Of a stretch of DNA of 64,000 nt, positions 14,530 to 24,826 are shown piece after piece (the first letter of the stretch is position 1; every line of letters begins with the position of its first letter). The notes under the pieces are model-generated. The model did no database searches and was not told the DNA's origin. It saw only the letters and a program-made list of their open reading frames with translations. The DNA lies in NCBI GenBank assembly GCA_018828145.1, contig JAHJWO010000024.1, positions 1-64,000 on the forward strand, written 5' to 3'. The stretch is from Alphaproteobacteria bacterium (lineage in GTDB: Bacteria > Pseudomonadota > Alphaproteobacteria > Rhizobiales > Devosiaceae). The position numbers and the translations under genes were made by a program.

Positions 14530-14933
14530 ACAATCCTTCCAGGACGGCGGCCTGGGACATGCTGGTTCAATACCGGCGGCGTCCAGAAGGGCGATGGCGT
14601 CCCGCGACCGCTTGGTGCCAAGAATCTCCGACAGCTCGGGCACCGTGACATAGGTGCTCTTGAACCGCTCGATTTCGTTCGGCGCCAAGAACGTGCCCTT
14701 CACGTCAGGGATGGTTTTCAGCACCTTCCGCCTCACGAAGTCGGCGGTCGAATTGTAGGAGAGGCCCAGCAGCGGCGCTGCATCCCGCATGGTCAACCCG
14801 GCTGCTTCTCCTGCCTCACCGCCCTGATCAACGCCGAGATGGACACCAAGAATCGAGGAACACCCGCGGCCTTCTGATCGATGGCAACGATCGGCACGGT
14901 TCCTGACAGCACCATTTGCAGGTGTCTCAAGCC
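14527..14933 (-). pseudogene. Frameshifted TniQ-like DNA-binding gene remnant
   Basis: Two minus-strand frames join into one plausible protein. The first gives HLQMVLSGTVPIVAID and GVPRFLVSISALIRAVRQEK and stops at TGA near 14793. The other continues as LTMRDAAPLLGLSYNSTADF, then LAPNEIERFKSTYVTVPEL and LGTKRSRDAIALLDAAGIEP. A single base lost around 14793-14801 explains the break (CCG GGT then TTG). The pattern of a helix-turn-helix followed by an F-x-x-x-Y-V-x-x-x-E-L segment resembles the C-terminal part of TniQ/TnsD-family target-selection proteins. The 5' end is also missing. The family call is tentative; the frameshift is well supported. Confidence 0.45.
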
Positions 14934-15000
14934 ACCTGATGGCGTGACGTGGTGCCTTGCTTGGAAGGGAAGCATCATCGGTGAGCAGGAGATGCTCGCC

Positions 15001-15567
15001 ATGTTGTCCAATGACATATTCCGATATGAGTTCACCCTCCCAGATACGATCGCATCCTGGACTGCCGACCACGTATTTTTCGGTAGTGTCTCCCCCATCG
15101 ACCGTCACCCCGGCTATGCCGACACTCGGATATATGGCTTCGAGATCGAAATAGCTTGGAGGTTGAACTCATCGCACATGAACCGCTTTGAGTTCTCCTA
15201 CGCGCTGGACCTTACGGATGACGATATCAAGTGGAGACGGTACAGTGGTGAAAACGGTCCTGGATATCGGGCAATGCCTCGAAGCGTCGCATCGCGTGCC
15301 GAAGTTGCCGCCGCATGGGTGGCCTGCGATGTTCAATATCATCTGAGTGGCTTCAAGAAAGAAATCGCCCAGTATATGGCGATCCAATCGCTTTGGGATC
15401 TAAAGCTTGGGAAACTGGCATCTTACACGACTTCGAAGCGGACGGATCTTTCCAAGTTAGAAAAACGCGTCGATCAGACCCTGTCGATGCTGCATCAAAT
15501 GTATCCATACGAAGATCATCCTCACCCGATCCCCGCCATGCTGCCGGAGACGGGGCTCCGTATCTGA
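15001..15567 (+). CDS. Hypothetical protein inside the mobile element
   Basis: A 188-aa protein not recognised as any family. It has no signal peptide or membrane segment. Readable stretches include FRYEFTLPDTIASWTADHVF, RFEFSYALDLTDDDIKWRRY, EVAAAWVACDVQYHLSGFKK and a charged helical end (KRTDLSKLEKRVDQTL). ATG 15001 has AGGAG nine bases upstream; ATG 14992 is an alternative. Codon use is less GC-biased than that of the flanking genes, so it is probably a passenger gene brought by the element. It runs opposite to the toxin-antitoxin genes and its stop codon abuts the gyrB fragment. Confidence 0.55.
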   Translation: MLSNDIFRYEFTLPDTIASWTADHVFFGSVSPIDRHPGYADTRIYGFEIEIAWRLNSSHMNRFEFSYALDLTDDDIKWRRYSGENGPGYRAMPRSVASRAEVAAAWVACDVQYHLSGFKKEIAQYMAIQSLWDLKLGKLASYTTSKRTDLSKLEKRVDQTLSMLHQMYPYEDHPHPIPAMLPETGLRI

Positions 15568-15570
15568 CCT

Positions 15571-15711
15571 GCCTACAAAGGCTTTGGTGAGATGAATGCC
15601 GAACAGCTCTGGGAAACCACGCTCGCCCCCAATGCCCGCACCCTGCTACGCGTCGAGATCGACCAGACCGACGAAGCCGACATAATCTTCACCGCCCTGA
15701 TGGGCGACCTG
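15571..15711 (+). pseudogene. Inverted fragment of the gyrB 3' end
   Basis: Reads [20 protein letters not shown], then [20 protein letters not shown] and TALMGDLE, and matches the C-terminal region of the neighbouring intact GyrB ([16 protein letters not shown]..., [10 protein letters not shown]) with scattered changes (by eye about 88 percent at DNA level). It lies on the opposite strand, tail to tail with gyrB, and begins straight after the stop codon of the hypothetical gene. Similarity ends after GDLE; the last GyrB residues are replaced by unrelated sequence. The open frame continues to 15804 from ATG 15592 as a 70-aa peptide, but there is no sign that it is expressed. Confidence 0.85.
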
Positions 15712-15720
15712 GAAATGAAA

Positions 15721-15746
15721 GACCCCAGGGATCGCTCCCTAGGGTC
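15721..15746 (-). terminator. Possible gyrB terminator / hairpin at the right end of the element
   Basis: Arms GACCCCAGGGA and TCCCTAGGGTC (10 of 11 paired) with a TCGC loop. Read on the minus strand the hairpin is followed by TTTCATTT, compatible with an intrinsic terminator for gyrB. It lies inside the element boundary, between the gyrB fragment and the right-end repeats. Confidence 0.5.
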
Positions 15747-15757
15747 TCAAGAACCGC

Positions 15758-15787
15758 TTTATGGTTCAACTCGGTCTTTATGGTTCA
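15758..15787. repeat. Right-end repeats of mobile element: two inverted TGAACCATAAA copies
   Basis: TTTATGGTTCA at 15758-15768 and again at 15777-15787. The outer copy with its inner flank (TCGGTCTTTATGGTTCAA) is the exact reverse complement of the third left-end copy over 18 bases. The outer copy ends 14 bp before the gyrB stop codon. Confidence 0.8.
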
Positions 15788-15800
15788 ATGCACAAGCGCC

Positions 15801-18290
<2,490 letters not shown>

Positions 18291-18357
18291 CTAGCGGAAC
18301 GGGGGTCCATACCCAAGCAAAATGGCCGTTTTCGGGGCGATTGCCGGGGATGAACAG

Positions 18358-19470
18358 CTAGTCGTGGTGGAGCCGTCCGTCGCGGACGGTGATGGTCTGT
18401 GCGCGGCTGCCAAGCGCCTCGAACAGCAGGCGGTCGGTGCCGGTGAGAAAGCACTGCGTTCCCAGCCCGTCCAGCGCCGAAAACAGCGCCCGGCGACGGT
18501 CGGGATCGAGGTGGGCGGCAATCTCGTCGAGCAGCAGAAAGGGCGTTATGGCGGTGCGCAATTTGACCAGCCTGGCATGGGCCAGGATGAGGCCGATCAG
18601 CAGGGCCTTCTGCTCTCCCGTCGAGCCCAGGACGGCCGGCATGGCCTTCTGGGCATAGGTCACTTCGAGGTCGACACGGTGTGGCCCTGATATGGTGCGT
18701 CCGGCTGCCCGATCAACCCCGCGCGAGGCGCGCCAGGTGGCACAAAGTGCGGTTTCGAGGGCGGCCGAGGACGGGTATTGGGCGCCATCCTCGAAGAGTG
18801 GCGTCAGCGCCAGATGGGCGGCAGGAAAGCTCTCGTCGTCAAGGCTCTGTTCGATCAGGGCCTGGAGGTGGGTGAGGCTATCCATGCGCGCCAGGTGGAT
18901 GGAGGCACCCAGCTCGGCCATCTGCGCCTCGATGGCATTGAGCCAGGCCATTTCGCCATTGTCCTCGAGCAGCCGATTGCGCTGCCGCATGGCCTTTTCA
19001 TAGTCGGACACCGAGGCGGAGTGGCTGGGGATCAGCGTCGTCACCAGCCGGTCGAGAAAGCGGCGCCGGTCGCCCGCAGGTCCGGAGAAGAGGCCATCCA
19101 TGGCCGGCGTCAGCCAGAGGACGCGCAGATAATCGCTCATTGCCTCGATGGAGCGGGCATTGGCCCCATTGATGCGCACGCGCCGGCCGCCATCGGGCGA
19201 GGCGCCGGTGCCGATATCGGCAGGGCCGTCATCGGTCTCGACCGTCGCAGCCACCGCCCAGGGGATATCGGAGCCCTGAGACTGCAGCGTCTCAAAGCTC
19301 GCCCCGCGCAGTCCGCGACCGGGGGACAGCACGGAGATGGCTTCGAGCAGATTGGTCTTGCCGGCGCCATTGGGGCCAGTGAGGACGACATGGCGGGAAT
19401 CGAGGTCCAGCGCCGCCGCGGCATAGTTGCGGAAGGCGGTGAGGCGGATGCGGGAGAGGTGGCGGGTCAT
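18358..19470 (-). CDS. recF: DNA replication/repair protein RecF
   Basis: A 370-aa SMC-like ATPase that loads RecA at gaps with RecO and RecR. Walker A is GPNGAGKTNLLEA near residue 35; the N-terminus RIRLTAFRNY is typical. The signature motif is STGEQKALLIGLIL and Walker B is FLLLDEIAAHLD. Length is normal for the family. It is in the dnaN-recF-gyrB direction, with a 174-bp gap full of repeats between it and dnaN. Confidence 0.97.
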   Translation of the reverse strand: MTRHLSRIRLTAFRNYAAAALDLDSRHVVLTGPNGAGKTNLLEAISVLSPGRGLRGASFETLQSQGSDIPWAVAATVETDDGPADIGTGASPDGGRRVRINGANARSIEAMSDYLRVLWLTPAMDGLFSGPAGDRRRFLDRLVTTLIPSHSASVSDYEKAMRQRNRLLEDNGEMAWLNAIEAQMAELGASIHLARMDSLTHLQALIEQSLDDESFPAAHLALTPLFEDGAQYPSSAALETALCATWRASRGVDRAAGRTISGPHRVDLEVTYAQKAMPAVLGSTGEQKALLIGLILAHARLVKLRTAITPFLLLDEIAAHLDPDRRRALFSALDGLGTQCFLTGTDRLLFEALGSRAQTITVRDGRLHHD

Positions 19471-19493
19471 ACGAGCATAGTGCCTGTGGAAGG

Positions 19494-19622
19494 CTCCCTC
19501 ACCCGCCCTTCGGGCGACCTCTCCCCCAGAGGGAGAGGTGGTCTTGCGGCAGCTTCGAGGCCCTCTTCACCTCTCCCTTCGGGGGAGAGGTCGGCGCGCA
19601 GCGCCGGGTGAGGGGGCCTTTG
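19494..19622. repeat. Compound palindromic repeat, family A, between recF and dnaN
   Basis: Contains CCCTCACCCGCCCTTCGGG and CGACCTCTCCC...GGGAGAGGTG, then CACCTCTCCCTTCGGGGGAG and AGGTCGGCGCGCAGCGCCGGG-TGAGGGGGCC. The outer parts (CCCTCACCCG and CGGGTGAGGGGG) are complementary, so the whole stretch can fold as a large cruciform with nested hairpins. This is the fullest copy of family A in the window. Confidence 0.8.
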
Positions 19623-19644
19623 TCTGATCAGGATGCGGCTGCCC

Positions 19645-20766
19645 TCACACGCGCATCGGCATCAGGACATAGAGCGCCCGCGTCTCGCCATCGTCCTTGA
19701 CCAGCGTGGGCGAGCCGGCATCGTTGAACATGAAGACGGCGTTTTCGGAGCGGATCTGGCCGATGATGTCGAGCAGGTAGCGGGCGTTGAAGCCGATCTC
19801 GAAGCCGTCGGTGTCGAAATCCACCGCCAGTTCCTCGCTGGCCGTGCCGTGGTCGGGATTGGTGACCGACAGCTCGAGCAGGCCATCCCGGGCCTGGAGC
19901 TTGACGGCCTTGCCACCGCGCTCGGAAGCGATGGTGGAGACGCGGTCGACGGCGGTAGCGAAGCTCGCCCGGTCGACATTCATCTGCTTGTCGTTGTTCT
20001 TGGGGGTGACCCGATCGTAATCGGGGAAGGTGCCTTCGATGAGCTTGCTGAGCAGGACGACCGAGCCGACGGTGAAGCGGATCTTGGTGTCAGAGACTTC
20101 CACCGAGACGTCGCCATCGGCGCCATCGAGCAGCTTCTGGACTTCGCCCACGGTCTTCTTGGGCACGATGATGCCGGGCATGCCCTTGGCGCCGGCTGGC
20201 GCCTCGATCTCGGCGCGGGCCATGCGGTGGCCGTCGGTGGCCACGGCGCGCAGCACGGTGCCCGTGCCGGTAATGTCCACGGTGTGGAAATAGATGCCGT
20301 TGAGGTAGTAGCGCGTTTCCTCGTTGCTGATGGCGAACTGGGTGCGCTCGATCAGCTCGCGCAGGGCGGCGGCGGGCATGGTGAATTCATGCCCGAAGGC
20401 GCCCGACTTGAGATCGGGGAAGCTGTCGGGGCTGAGGCAGGCCAGGTTGAAGCGCGAGCGCCCGGAGGTGAGAACCATGTTCTCGCCGCCATCGGTCTCG
20501 AGCCGCACTTCGGCGCCATCGCTGAGCTTGCGCACGATTTCGTAGAGCGTATGGGCCGGGACCGTGGTGGTGCCCGCGGTCGAGACCATGGCGGGCACGC
20601 TCTCGGTCACCTCGATGTCGAGGTCGGTGGCGCGCAGCTCGACCTTGTCATCGCCGGCCTTGAACAGGACGTTGGCCAGGATCGGATAGGTATTGCGGCG
20701 CTCCACCACCCGATGCACATGGCTCAGAGACTTGAGCAGATGATTGCGTTCGAGCGTGACTTTCAT
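19645..20766 (-). CDS. dnaN: DNA polymerase III subunit beta (sliding clamp)
   Basis: A 373-aa protein that forms the ring-shaped processivity clamp. Start MKVTLERNHLLKSLSHVHRV and end TLVKDDGETRALYVLMPMRV are characteristic of alphaproteobacterial DnaN. Internal landmarks are VVERRNTYPILANVLF and DLDIEVTESVPA, then YLNGIYFH and the P-loop-side segment LMPMRV that binds partner peptides. Length matches the family. It lies upstream of recF and is separated from dnaA by an oppositely oriented SDR gene. Confidence 0.98.
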   Translation of the reverse strand: MKVTLERNHLLKSLSHVHRVVERRNTYPILANVLFKAGDDKVELRATDLDIEVTESVPAMVSTAGTTTVPAHTLYEIVRKLSDGAEVRLETDGGENMVLTSGRSRFNLACLSPDSFPDLKSGAFGHEFTMPAAALRELIERTQFAISNEETRYYLNGIYFHTVDITGTGTVLRAVATDGHRMARAEIEAPAGAKGMPGIIVPKKTVGEVQKLLDGADGDVSVEVSDTKIRFTVGSVVLLSKLIEGTFPDYDRVTPKNNDKQMNVDRASFATAVDRVSTIASERGGKAVKLQARDGLLELSVTNPDHGTASEELAVDFDTDGFEIGFNARYLLDIIGQIRSENAVFMFNDAGSPTLVKDDGETRALYVLMPMRV

Positions 20767-20779
20767 GCGGCAACTTCCC

Positions 20780-20832
20780 TAGAGCGCTTTCAGGAAAAGT
20801 GGCGACCACTTTTCCGGTTCGAAAGCGCGAAC
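20780..20832. repeat. Rhizobial-type palindromic repeat, family C
   Basis: AGAGCGCTTTCAGGAAAAGTGG, a short centre, then CCACTTTTCCGG and TTCGAAAGCGC. The arms pair closely. This sequence type is a well-known dispersed intergenic palindrome in Hyphomicrobiales. It lies 14 bp upstream of dnaN, in its presumed promoter region. Confidence 0.8.
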
Positions 20833-20869
20833 GAACCTGGACTACGCGGGCTGCACGTCTGCAGCAAAA

Positions 20870-20892
20870 CCCCCGGCACGCCGGGGGTTGGA
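20870..20892 (-). terminator. Intrinsic terminator reading on the minus strand upstream of dnaN
   Basis: Stem AACCCCCGGC / GCCGGGGGTT; on the minus strand it is followed by TTTTGC. Neither flanking gene (dnaN minus, SDR plus) ends here, so it may be the ancestral end of the dnaA transcript, left in place after the SDR gene came between dnaA and dnaN. Confidence 0.65.
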
Positions 20893-21047
20893 CATTTACA
20901 ATTTCGTAAGGGATTAGCAAGGGCGAGACCGGCCTCGGCACGCAGAAATCCCCGTTTTCACCACCCATGCCACTGCCGGCAGATGATGCGTCGCGGTGCA
21001 CTATTGGATAGACTCCCTTCAACAGCATTCTGGATTGGGAGAGCGCG

Positions 21048-21899
21048 ATGGCCGAGAGTTTTGTTGCCGACGGCATTGCCGTGATCACCGGGGGCGCCAG
21101 CGGCATCGGGCGGGCCGCCGCGCGGCGCGCCGCCAGGGCCGGCATGCGCATCGCATTGGTGGACGTCAACGCGGCCAAGCTCGCCGCGACGGCCGGGGAG
21201 TTGGCGCAAACGCTGGGCGCCGACAAGGTGCTGACGAGCACGGCCGATGTTGCCGATGCGGCGGCCATGGCCGCCCTGGCCCGCGACGTCGAGTCGCGCT
21301 GGGGCAGCCCGACGCTGCTGATGAACAATGCCGCCGCTTTCGTTTCAGGTGGCGCCGGGGGCGTTCTCGATCCGATCGAGAACTGGCAGCGGCTCTTCGC
21401 CGTCAATGTGCTGGGCATCGTCAATGGCGTGCAGGCCTTCCTGCCGGGCATGCTGGCAGCGGGCCGGCCAGGGGTGATCGTCAATACCGGTTCCAAGCAG
21501 GGCCTGACCAATCCACCGGGCAACCCCGCCTACAATACCAGCAAGGCGGCAGTGAATGCCTATTCGCAGAACTTGGCGCGCGACCTGCGCGAGCGCCCGG
21601 GCAGCCACATCAGCGCGCATCTGCTGATCCCGGGCTGGACCACGACCGGCGAGGCCGAGCACCGCAGCGGCGCCTGGCTGCCGGAACAGGTCATCGACTT
21701 CATGGAGGCGGCCATCGCGCGGGACGCGTTCTTCATCCTCTGTCCGGACGACGAGACCAGCACCGAGACCGATCACAAGCGCATACTGTGGAATGCACTG
21801 GACATCGTCGAGAACCGGCCGGCGCTGTCGCGCTGGCATCCGGACTACAAGGCGGCGTTTGCGGAATTCATGGCGCTGCCGCTGCCGACGGCGAAGTAA
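21048..21899 (+). CDS. SDR-family oxidoreductase between dnaA and dnaN
   Basis: A 283-aa classical short-chain dehydrogenase. NAD(P)-binding motif TGGASGIGRAAARR near residue 15, NNAA in LLMNNAAAFV, catalytic Ser in NTGSKQG and YxxxK in PAYNTSKAAVNAYSQNLA. The C-terminal extension (ETSTETDHKRILWNALDIVE, RWHPDYKAAFAEFM) is longer than in minimal SDRs. It interrupts the common dnaA-dnaN order and runs opposite to both. It is convergent with dnaA with 40 bp between stops. Substrate unknown. Confidence 0.88.
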   Translation: MAESFVADGIAVITGGASGIGRAAARRAARAGMRIALVDVNAAKLAATAGELAQTLGADKVLTSTADVADAAAMAALARDVESRWGSPTLLMNNAAAFVSGGAGGVLDPIENWQRLFAVNVLGIVNGVQAFLPGMLAAGRPGVIVNTGSKQGLTNPPGNPAYNTSKAAVNAYSQNLARDLRERPGSHISAHLLIPGWTTTGEAEHRSGAWLPEQVIDFMEAAIARDAFFILCPDDETSTETDHKRILWNALDIVENRPALSRWHPDYKAAFAEFMALPLPTAK

Positions 21900-21939
21900 C
21901 GCGCGCTATCAAGGAGAGGGTGGCGCGTATGCGCCGCCC

Positions 21940-23391
21940 CTACTCTTCGAGCATGCGCTTGAGCAGTTCGATTTCCTGGGCCAGCTCGATATCGTCCTTG
22001 ATCATCTGTTCCACCTTGCGCACGGAATGGAGCACGGTGGTGTGATCGCGCCCGCCGAAGCGGCGGCCGATTTCGGGAAGCGAGCGGGAGGTCAGCGCCT
22101 TGGCCAGGAACATGGCGATCTGGCGGGGCCGCACCACGTCGCGCGAGCGGCGGGCTGACAGCAGTTCGTTGCGCGGCACCTTGTAGTGGCGGGAGACGAT
22201 CTTGAGAATGTCCTCGATGCGGACGCGGCGGGCTTCGCGCGAACGGATGAGGTCGCCCAGGGTCTTTTCGGCCAGCGGCACGGTGATCAGCTCGCCGGTG
22301 AGCTGGTTGGCGGCAACGAGCCGGTTGACGGCGCCATCGAGGTCACGGCCGTGGCTGATGACGGCACGAGCGATATAGTCGAGCACGGGCGCCGGGAAAT
22401 GCATGCCGTAGCGGGCCGTCGCCTGGTCGGCACGGCGCTGCACGATGGAGCGGCGCAGTTCGAGATCGAAGCCGGAAATCGGCACGACCAGCCCGCCCGA
22501 CAGGCGCGAGCGCACGCGCTCATCGAGCATTTCGAGATCACGCGGCGGCGCGTCGCCAGCCACCACGACCTGCTTGGCACCGGTGAGCAGCGTGCCCAGC
22601 GTATGGCCGAACTCGGTGGCCGACTTGCCCTGCAGGAACTGCATGTCGTCGATCAGCAGCAGGTCAACACGGCGCAGCCATTCCTTGAAGCCGAGCGCGG
22701 ACTGGCGCTGCACGGCGGTGATGAAATGGTACATGAAGTGGTCGGCCGTCAGATAGACGATGTTCTTGGTCGCATCGGCCGACTGCACCGCATGGGCGAT
22801 GGCATTGAGCAGGTGGCTCTTGCCCAGGCCGACGGTGGAATGGATGTAGACGGGATTGAAGGTCACCGTGTTGTTGGCGGCGGCCGCGGCAATCTGCTTG
22901 GCGACGCCAAGCGCCATCTCATTGGCCGAGCCCGGCACGAAGGTGTCGAAGGTCATGCGCGCATCGATGGCGCTGCCGGCCAGGGCATCGCCCTTGGCGG
23001 CGGAATTGTCGCGGACCAGGCGCGGGTGGCTGGTCGGCATCGGCGTCGCTGCAATGGCAGGCGCGGCGGTCTCATGGTTGGTGGCCGGCTCGGCGGCCGG
23101 AGCCAGACGCGGGCGGGCCTGGCCGTTGACACGCAGGGTCACCTGGATGCGGCTGACCTCTTCATTGTCGAGGCGGAACGCCTCGAGGATGCGCTCGGCA
23201 TAGTTGGACTGCACCCAGGAGCAGAGAAAGCGGGTGGGGGCGGAGAGATGGACCACGTCATCGACCATTTCCTCGAGCTCGAGGCGGGCGAACCAGGACG
23301 CGAAGACATCCTCACCGACACCGGCCTTGAGGCGGGCGCGCACCCGGTTCCAGAGTTCGCGCTGGCCATCGGGAGTGTCGGATGTGCTCAT
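21940..23391 (-). CDS. dnaA: Chromosomal replication initiator DnaA
   Basis: A 483-aa initiator. Domain I begins ELWNRVRARLKAGVGEDVFA; domain II is an Ala/Pro-rich linker; domain III holds Walker A in HSTVGLGKSHLLNAIAH and Walker B in LLLIDDMQFLQGK; domain IV ends with the DNA-binding signature FGGRDHTTVLHSVRKVEQM. ATG 23391 is chosen because domain I starts about ten residues later. The open frame extends upstream to 23667, but that part is low-complexity and unlike DnaA. The start has only a weak Shine-Dalgarno (AAAGGCG). Confidence 0.97.
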   Translation of the reverse strand: MSTSDTPDGQRELWNRVRARLKAGVGEDVFASWFARLELEEMVDDVVHLSAPTRFLCSWVQSNYAERILEAFRLDNEEVSRIQVTLRVNGQARPRLAPAAEPATNHETAAPAIAATPMPTSHPRLVRDNSAAKGDALAGSAIDARMTFDTFVPGSANEMALGVAKQIAAAAANNTVTFNPVYIHSTVGLGKSHLLNAIAHAVQSADATKNIVYLTADHFMYHFITAVQRQSALGFKEWLRRVDLLLIDDMQFLQGKSATEFGHTLGTLLTGAKQVVVAGDAPPRDLEMLDERVRSRLSGGLVVPISGFDLELRRSIVQRRADQATARYGMHFPAPVLDYIARAVISHGRDLDGAVNRLVAANQLTGELITVPLAEKTLGDLIRSREARRVRIEDILKIVSRHYKVPRNELLSARRSRDVVRPRQIAMFLAKALTSRSLPEIGRRFGGRDHTTVLHSVRKVEQMIKDDIELAQEIELLKRMLEE

Positions 23392-24235
23392 GACAGGTTT
23401 TTCGCCTTTGGTGGTCGGAAGGGAGGAAGAGGGATTGGCCTGAGCCCAATCGCTTCCTCCGGCGGTTGCCTGTCGCATCATCTTGGTTTGCCCCATTTGC
23501 TTCTTCGATTCCGTCCGGCCCGCAAAGCCCGCACGGTGTTTCTGCCCCATATCCGGAACCACGAACCGTTCTGGTCCCTGGCCACAGCTTCGCCATGGCG
23601 CCCCCCAGGAGGAGGCGCAAGTCTGCTGCCCGGCGTTACCCGCCGGCCGCTTTTCTAGTCCTGTCATGAACCCGGCCAGACCTGGCCGAAAACCTTACTA
23701 AATCCTGCCGGCCCTGATCGGACCGGCCGCTATAGTCGCTGCCAACACAATCGCCACCGATACAAAACCCCTACGGCATTACTGCCGAGATGCTGAAAAC
23801 AACGCCCCGAAAATGACCCCACCAGCTTGGCAGGACACTCGTAACCGGTGTCCTTTCCGCCGCTGACCAGATCACTTTAGAGGGACGATTTTGGGGCCGC
23901 AACCGTGGAATCTGCAAAATGAGGGCTTGACTCCGACGTTGTCTTTTTTGGCTTCCCGGCCCTACCAAAGTCCAGCAAAGCAAGGGTCTGTGACTCAACA
24001 CAGAATCCTCTCGCGAGGCCCCTTCAGACGCCAAAAAAATTATTTCCCCCTGGCGTGCTTTCCGCTGCGACACGGTGGCACGAGCGCGCTCCAACAATGT
24101 CCGACATTCATGCAAGTCATTGACGGAACTTGAGAAACCATATTCCGCGCGGTCTTTTAGGACCTAGGTCGATAGTGTCACATGCGTGACACATGGCCGT
24201 CAAATCGGAAAAAGCTTGCTGGCTACCATACAAAG
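23392..24235. other. Long intergenic region upstream of dnaA, no gene seen
   Basis: About 840 bp between dnaA and the rpsT terminator, with lower GC than its surroundings and short A/T tracts (for example CCAAAAAAATTATTTCCCCC near 24030-24050). It should hold the dnaA promoter. No 9-mer close to the DnaA-box consensus was found by eye, so a replication origin is not claimed. A perfect-armed palindrome is annotated separately at 24175-24192, and a 10-bp palindrome GACCTAGGTC lies at 24161-24170. Confidence 0.5.
24175..24192. promoter_or_regulatory. Palindromic site between dnaA and rpsT
   Basis: GTGTCAC, ATGC, GTGACAC: two perfect 7-bp arms around four bases. It lies just beyond the rpsT terminator and far upstream of dnaA. 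It looks like a dimeric regulator binding site, but no regulator can be named. Confidence 0.5.
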
Positions 24236-24261
24236 AAAATGGGCCCCTTGCGGAGCCCAAT
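24236..24261 (-). terminator. Rho-independent terminator of rpsT
   Basis: On the minus strand: GGGCTCC, GCAA, GGGGCCC, then ATTTTC, giving a 7-bp stem with one G-T pair and a short T run, about 48 bp past the rpsT stop codon. Confidence 0.8.
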
Positions 24262-24308
24262 TTCAAAAGCCGCCGGCTGCCACCTGAGGGGCGCCGCGGC
24301 GAAGCCGA

Positions 24309-24575
24309 TCAGGCGCTGAGAGCCTTGACGCGGCTGTTGAGGCGGGAAATCTTGCGGGCCGCCAGATTGGCATGAACGATGCCCTTGGTCGCCGCGCGGT
24401 TGATCTCGGGAGCGGCTGCCTGCAGCGCTTCCATGGCGACCTTGTGGTCACCGGCAACGATGGCCTCTTCAACCTTGCGGATGAAGGTGCGGACGCGCGA
24501 ACGGCGCGACTTGTTGACCGCGGTGCGGGCTTCGATCTTGCGGGTAGCCTTTTTGGCTGACGGCGTATTGGCCAT
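24309..24575 (-). CDS. rpsT: 30S ribosomal protein S20
   Basis: An 88-aa basic, helical protein that binds 16S rRNA early in 30S assembly. [20 protein letters not shown] and [20 protein letters not shown] are typical S20 sequence, ending in [12 protein letters not shown]. Start 24575 is fixed by homology; upstream in-frame codons do not belong to the protein. Monocistronic, with its own terminator at 24236-24261. Confidence 0.98.
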   Translation of the reverse strand: MANTPSAKKATRKIEARTAVNKSRRSRVRTFIRKVEEAIVAGDHKVAMEALQAAAPEINRAATKGIVHANLAARKISRLNSRVKALSA

Positions 24576-24826
24576 AACGGTCCTCTTGGCGTCCAACCGG
24601 CCGATCACACGCTACAAGCGCTGCAGGCGTCCGGGATGAAATGAAATCGGCGGCAATCGACAGCCGCCAAGTTGGGCGGTCTATAGGGGAGAAGGGCGCA
24701 AGCGTCAACTGGATTCACGGGCCGGGCGCTTGCATGGCACCTCTTCCACGCTCCCCTTGCCGGAGAGGGTGCCTCAAGGGCAAGCGAGGGGTTCAATCAA
24801 CCATGGCGCCCCCTCATCCGGCACAG

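Larger units (their letters stand above)
13351..15787. mobile_element. Small degenerate transposon-like element next to gyrB
   Basis: A 2.4-kb segment bounded by TGAACCATAAA repeats in inverted orientation. It contains a Phd-PIN toxin-antitoxin pair, a frameshifted TniQ-like remnant, an unrecognised gene and a gyrB 3' fragment, all with lower GC and less regular codon use than the neighbours. No complete transposase is present, so it is either a remnant or a non-autonomous derivative moved in trans. No clear target-site duplication is visible. The right boundary is 14 bp from the gyrB stop codon. Confidence 0.65.

Noticed and set aside
23392-23667. An N-terminal extension of DnaA by 92 codons
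   Set aside because: The extension is low-complexity and unlike DnaA; domain I begins correctly just after ATG 23391.
23392-24300. Chromosomal replication origin upstream of dnaA
   Set aside because: The region is long and relatively AT-rich, but no DnaA-box-like 9-mers were found on either strand by eye, and in several Alphaproteobacteria oriC is not beside dnaA.
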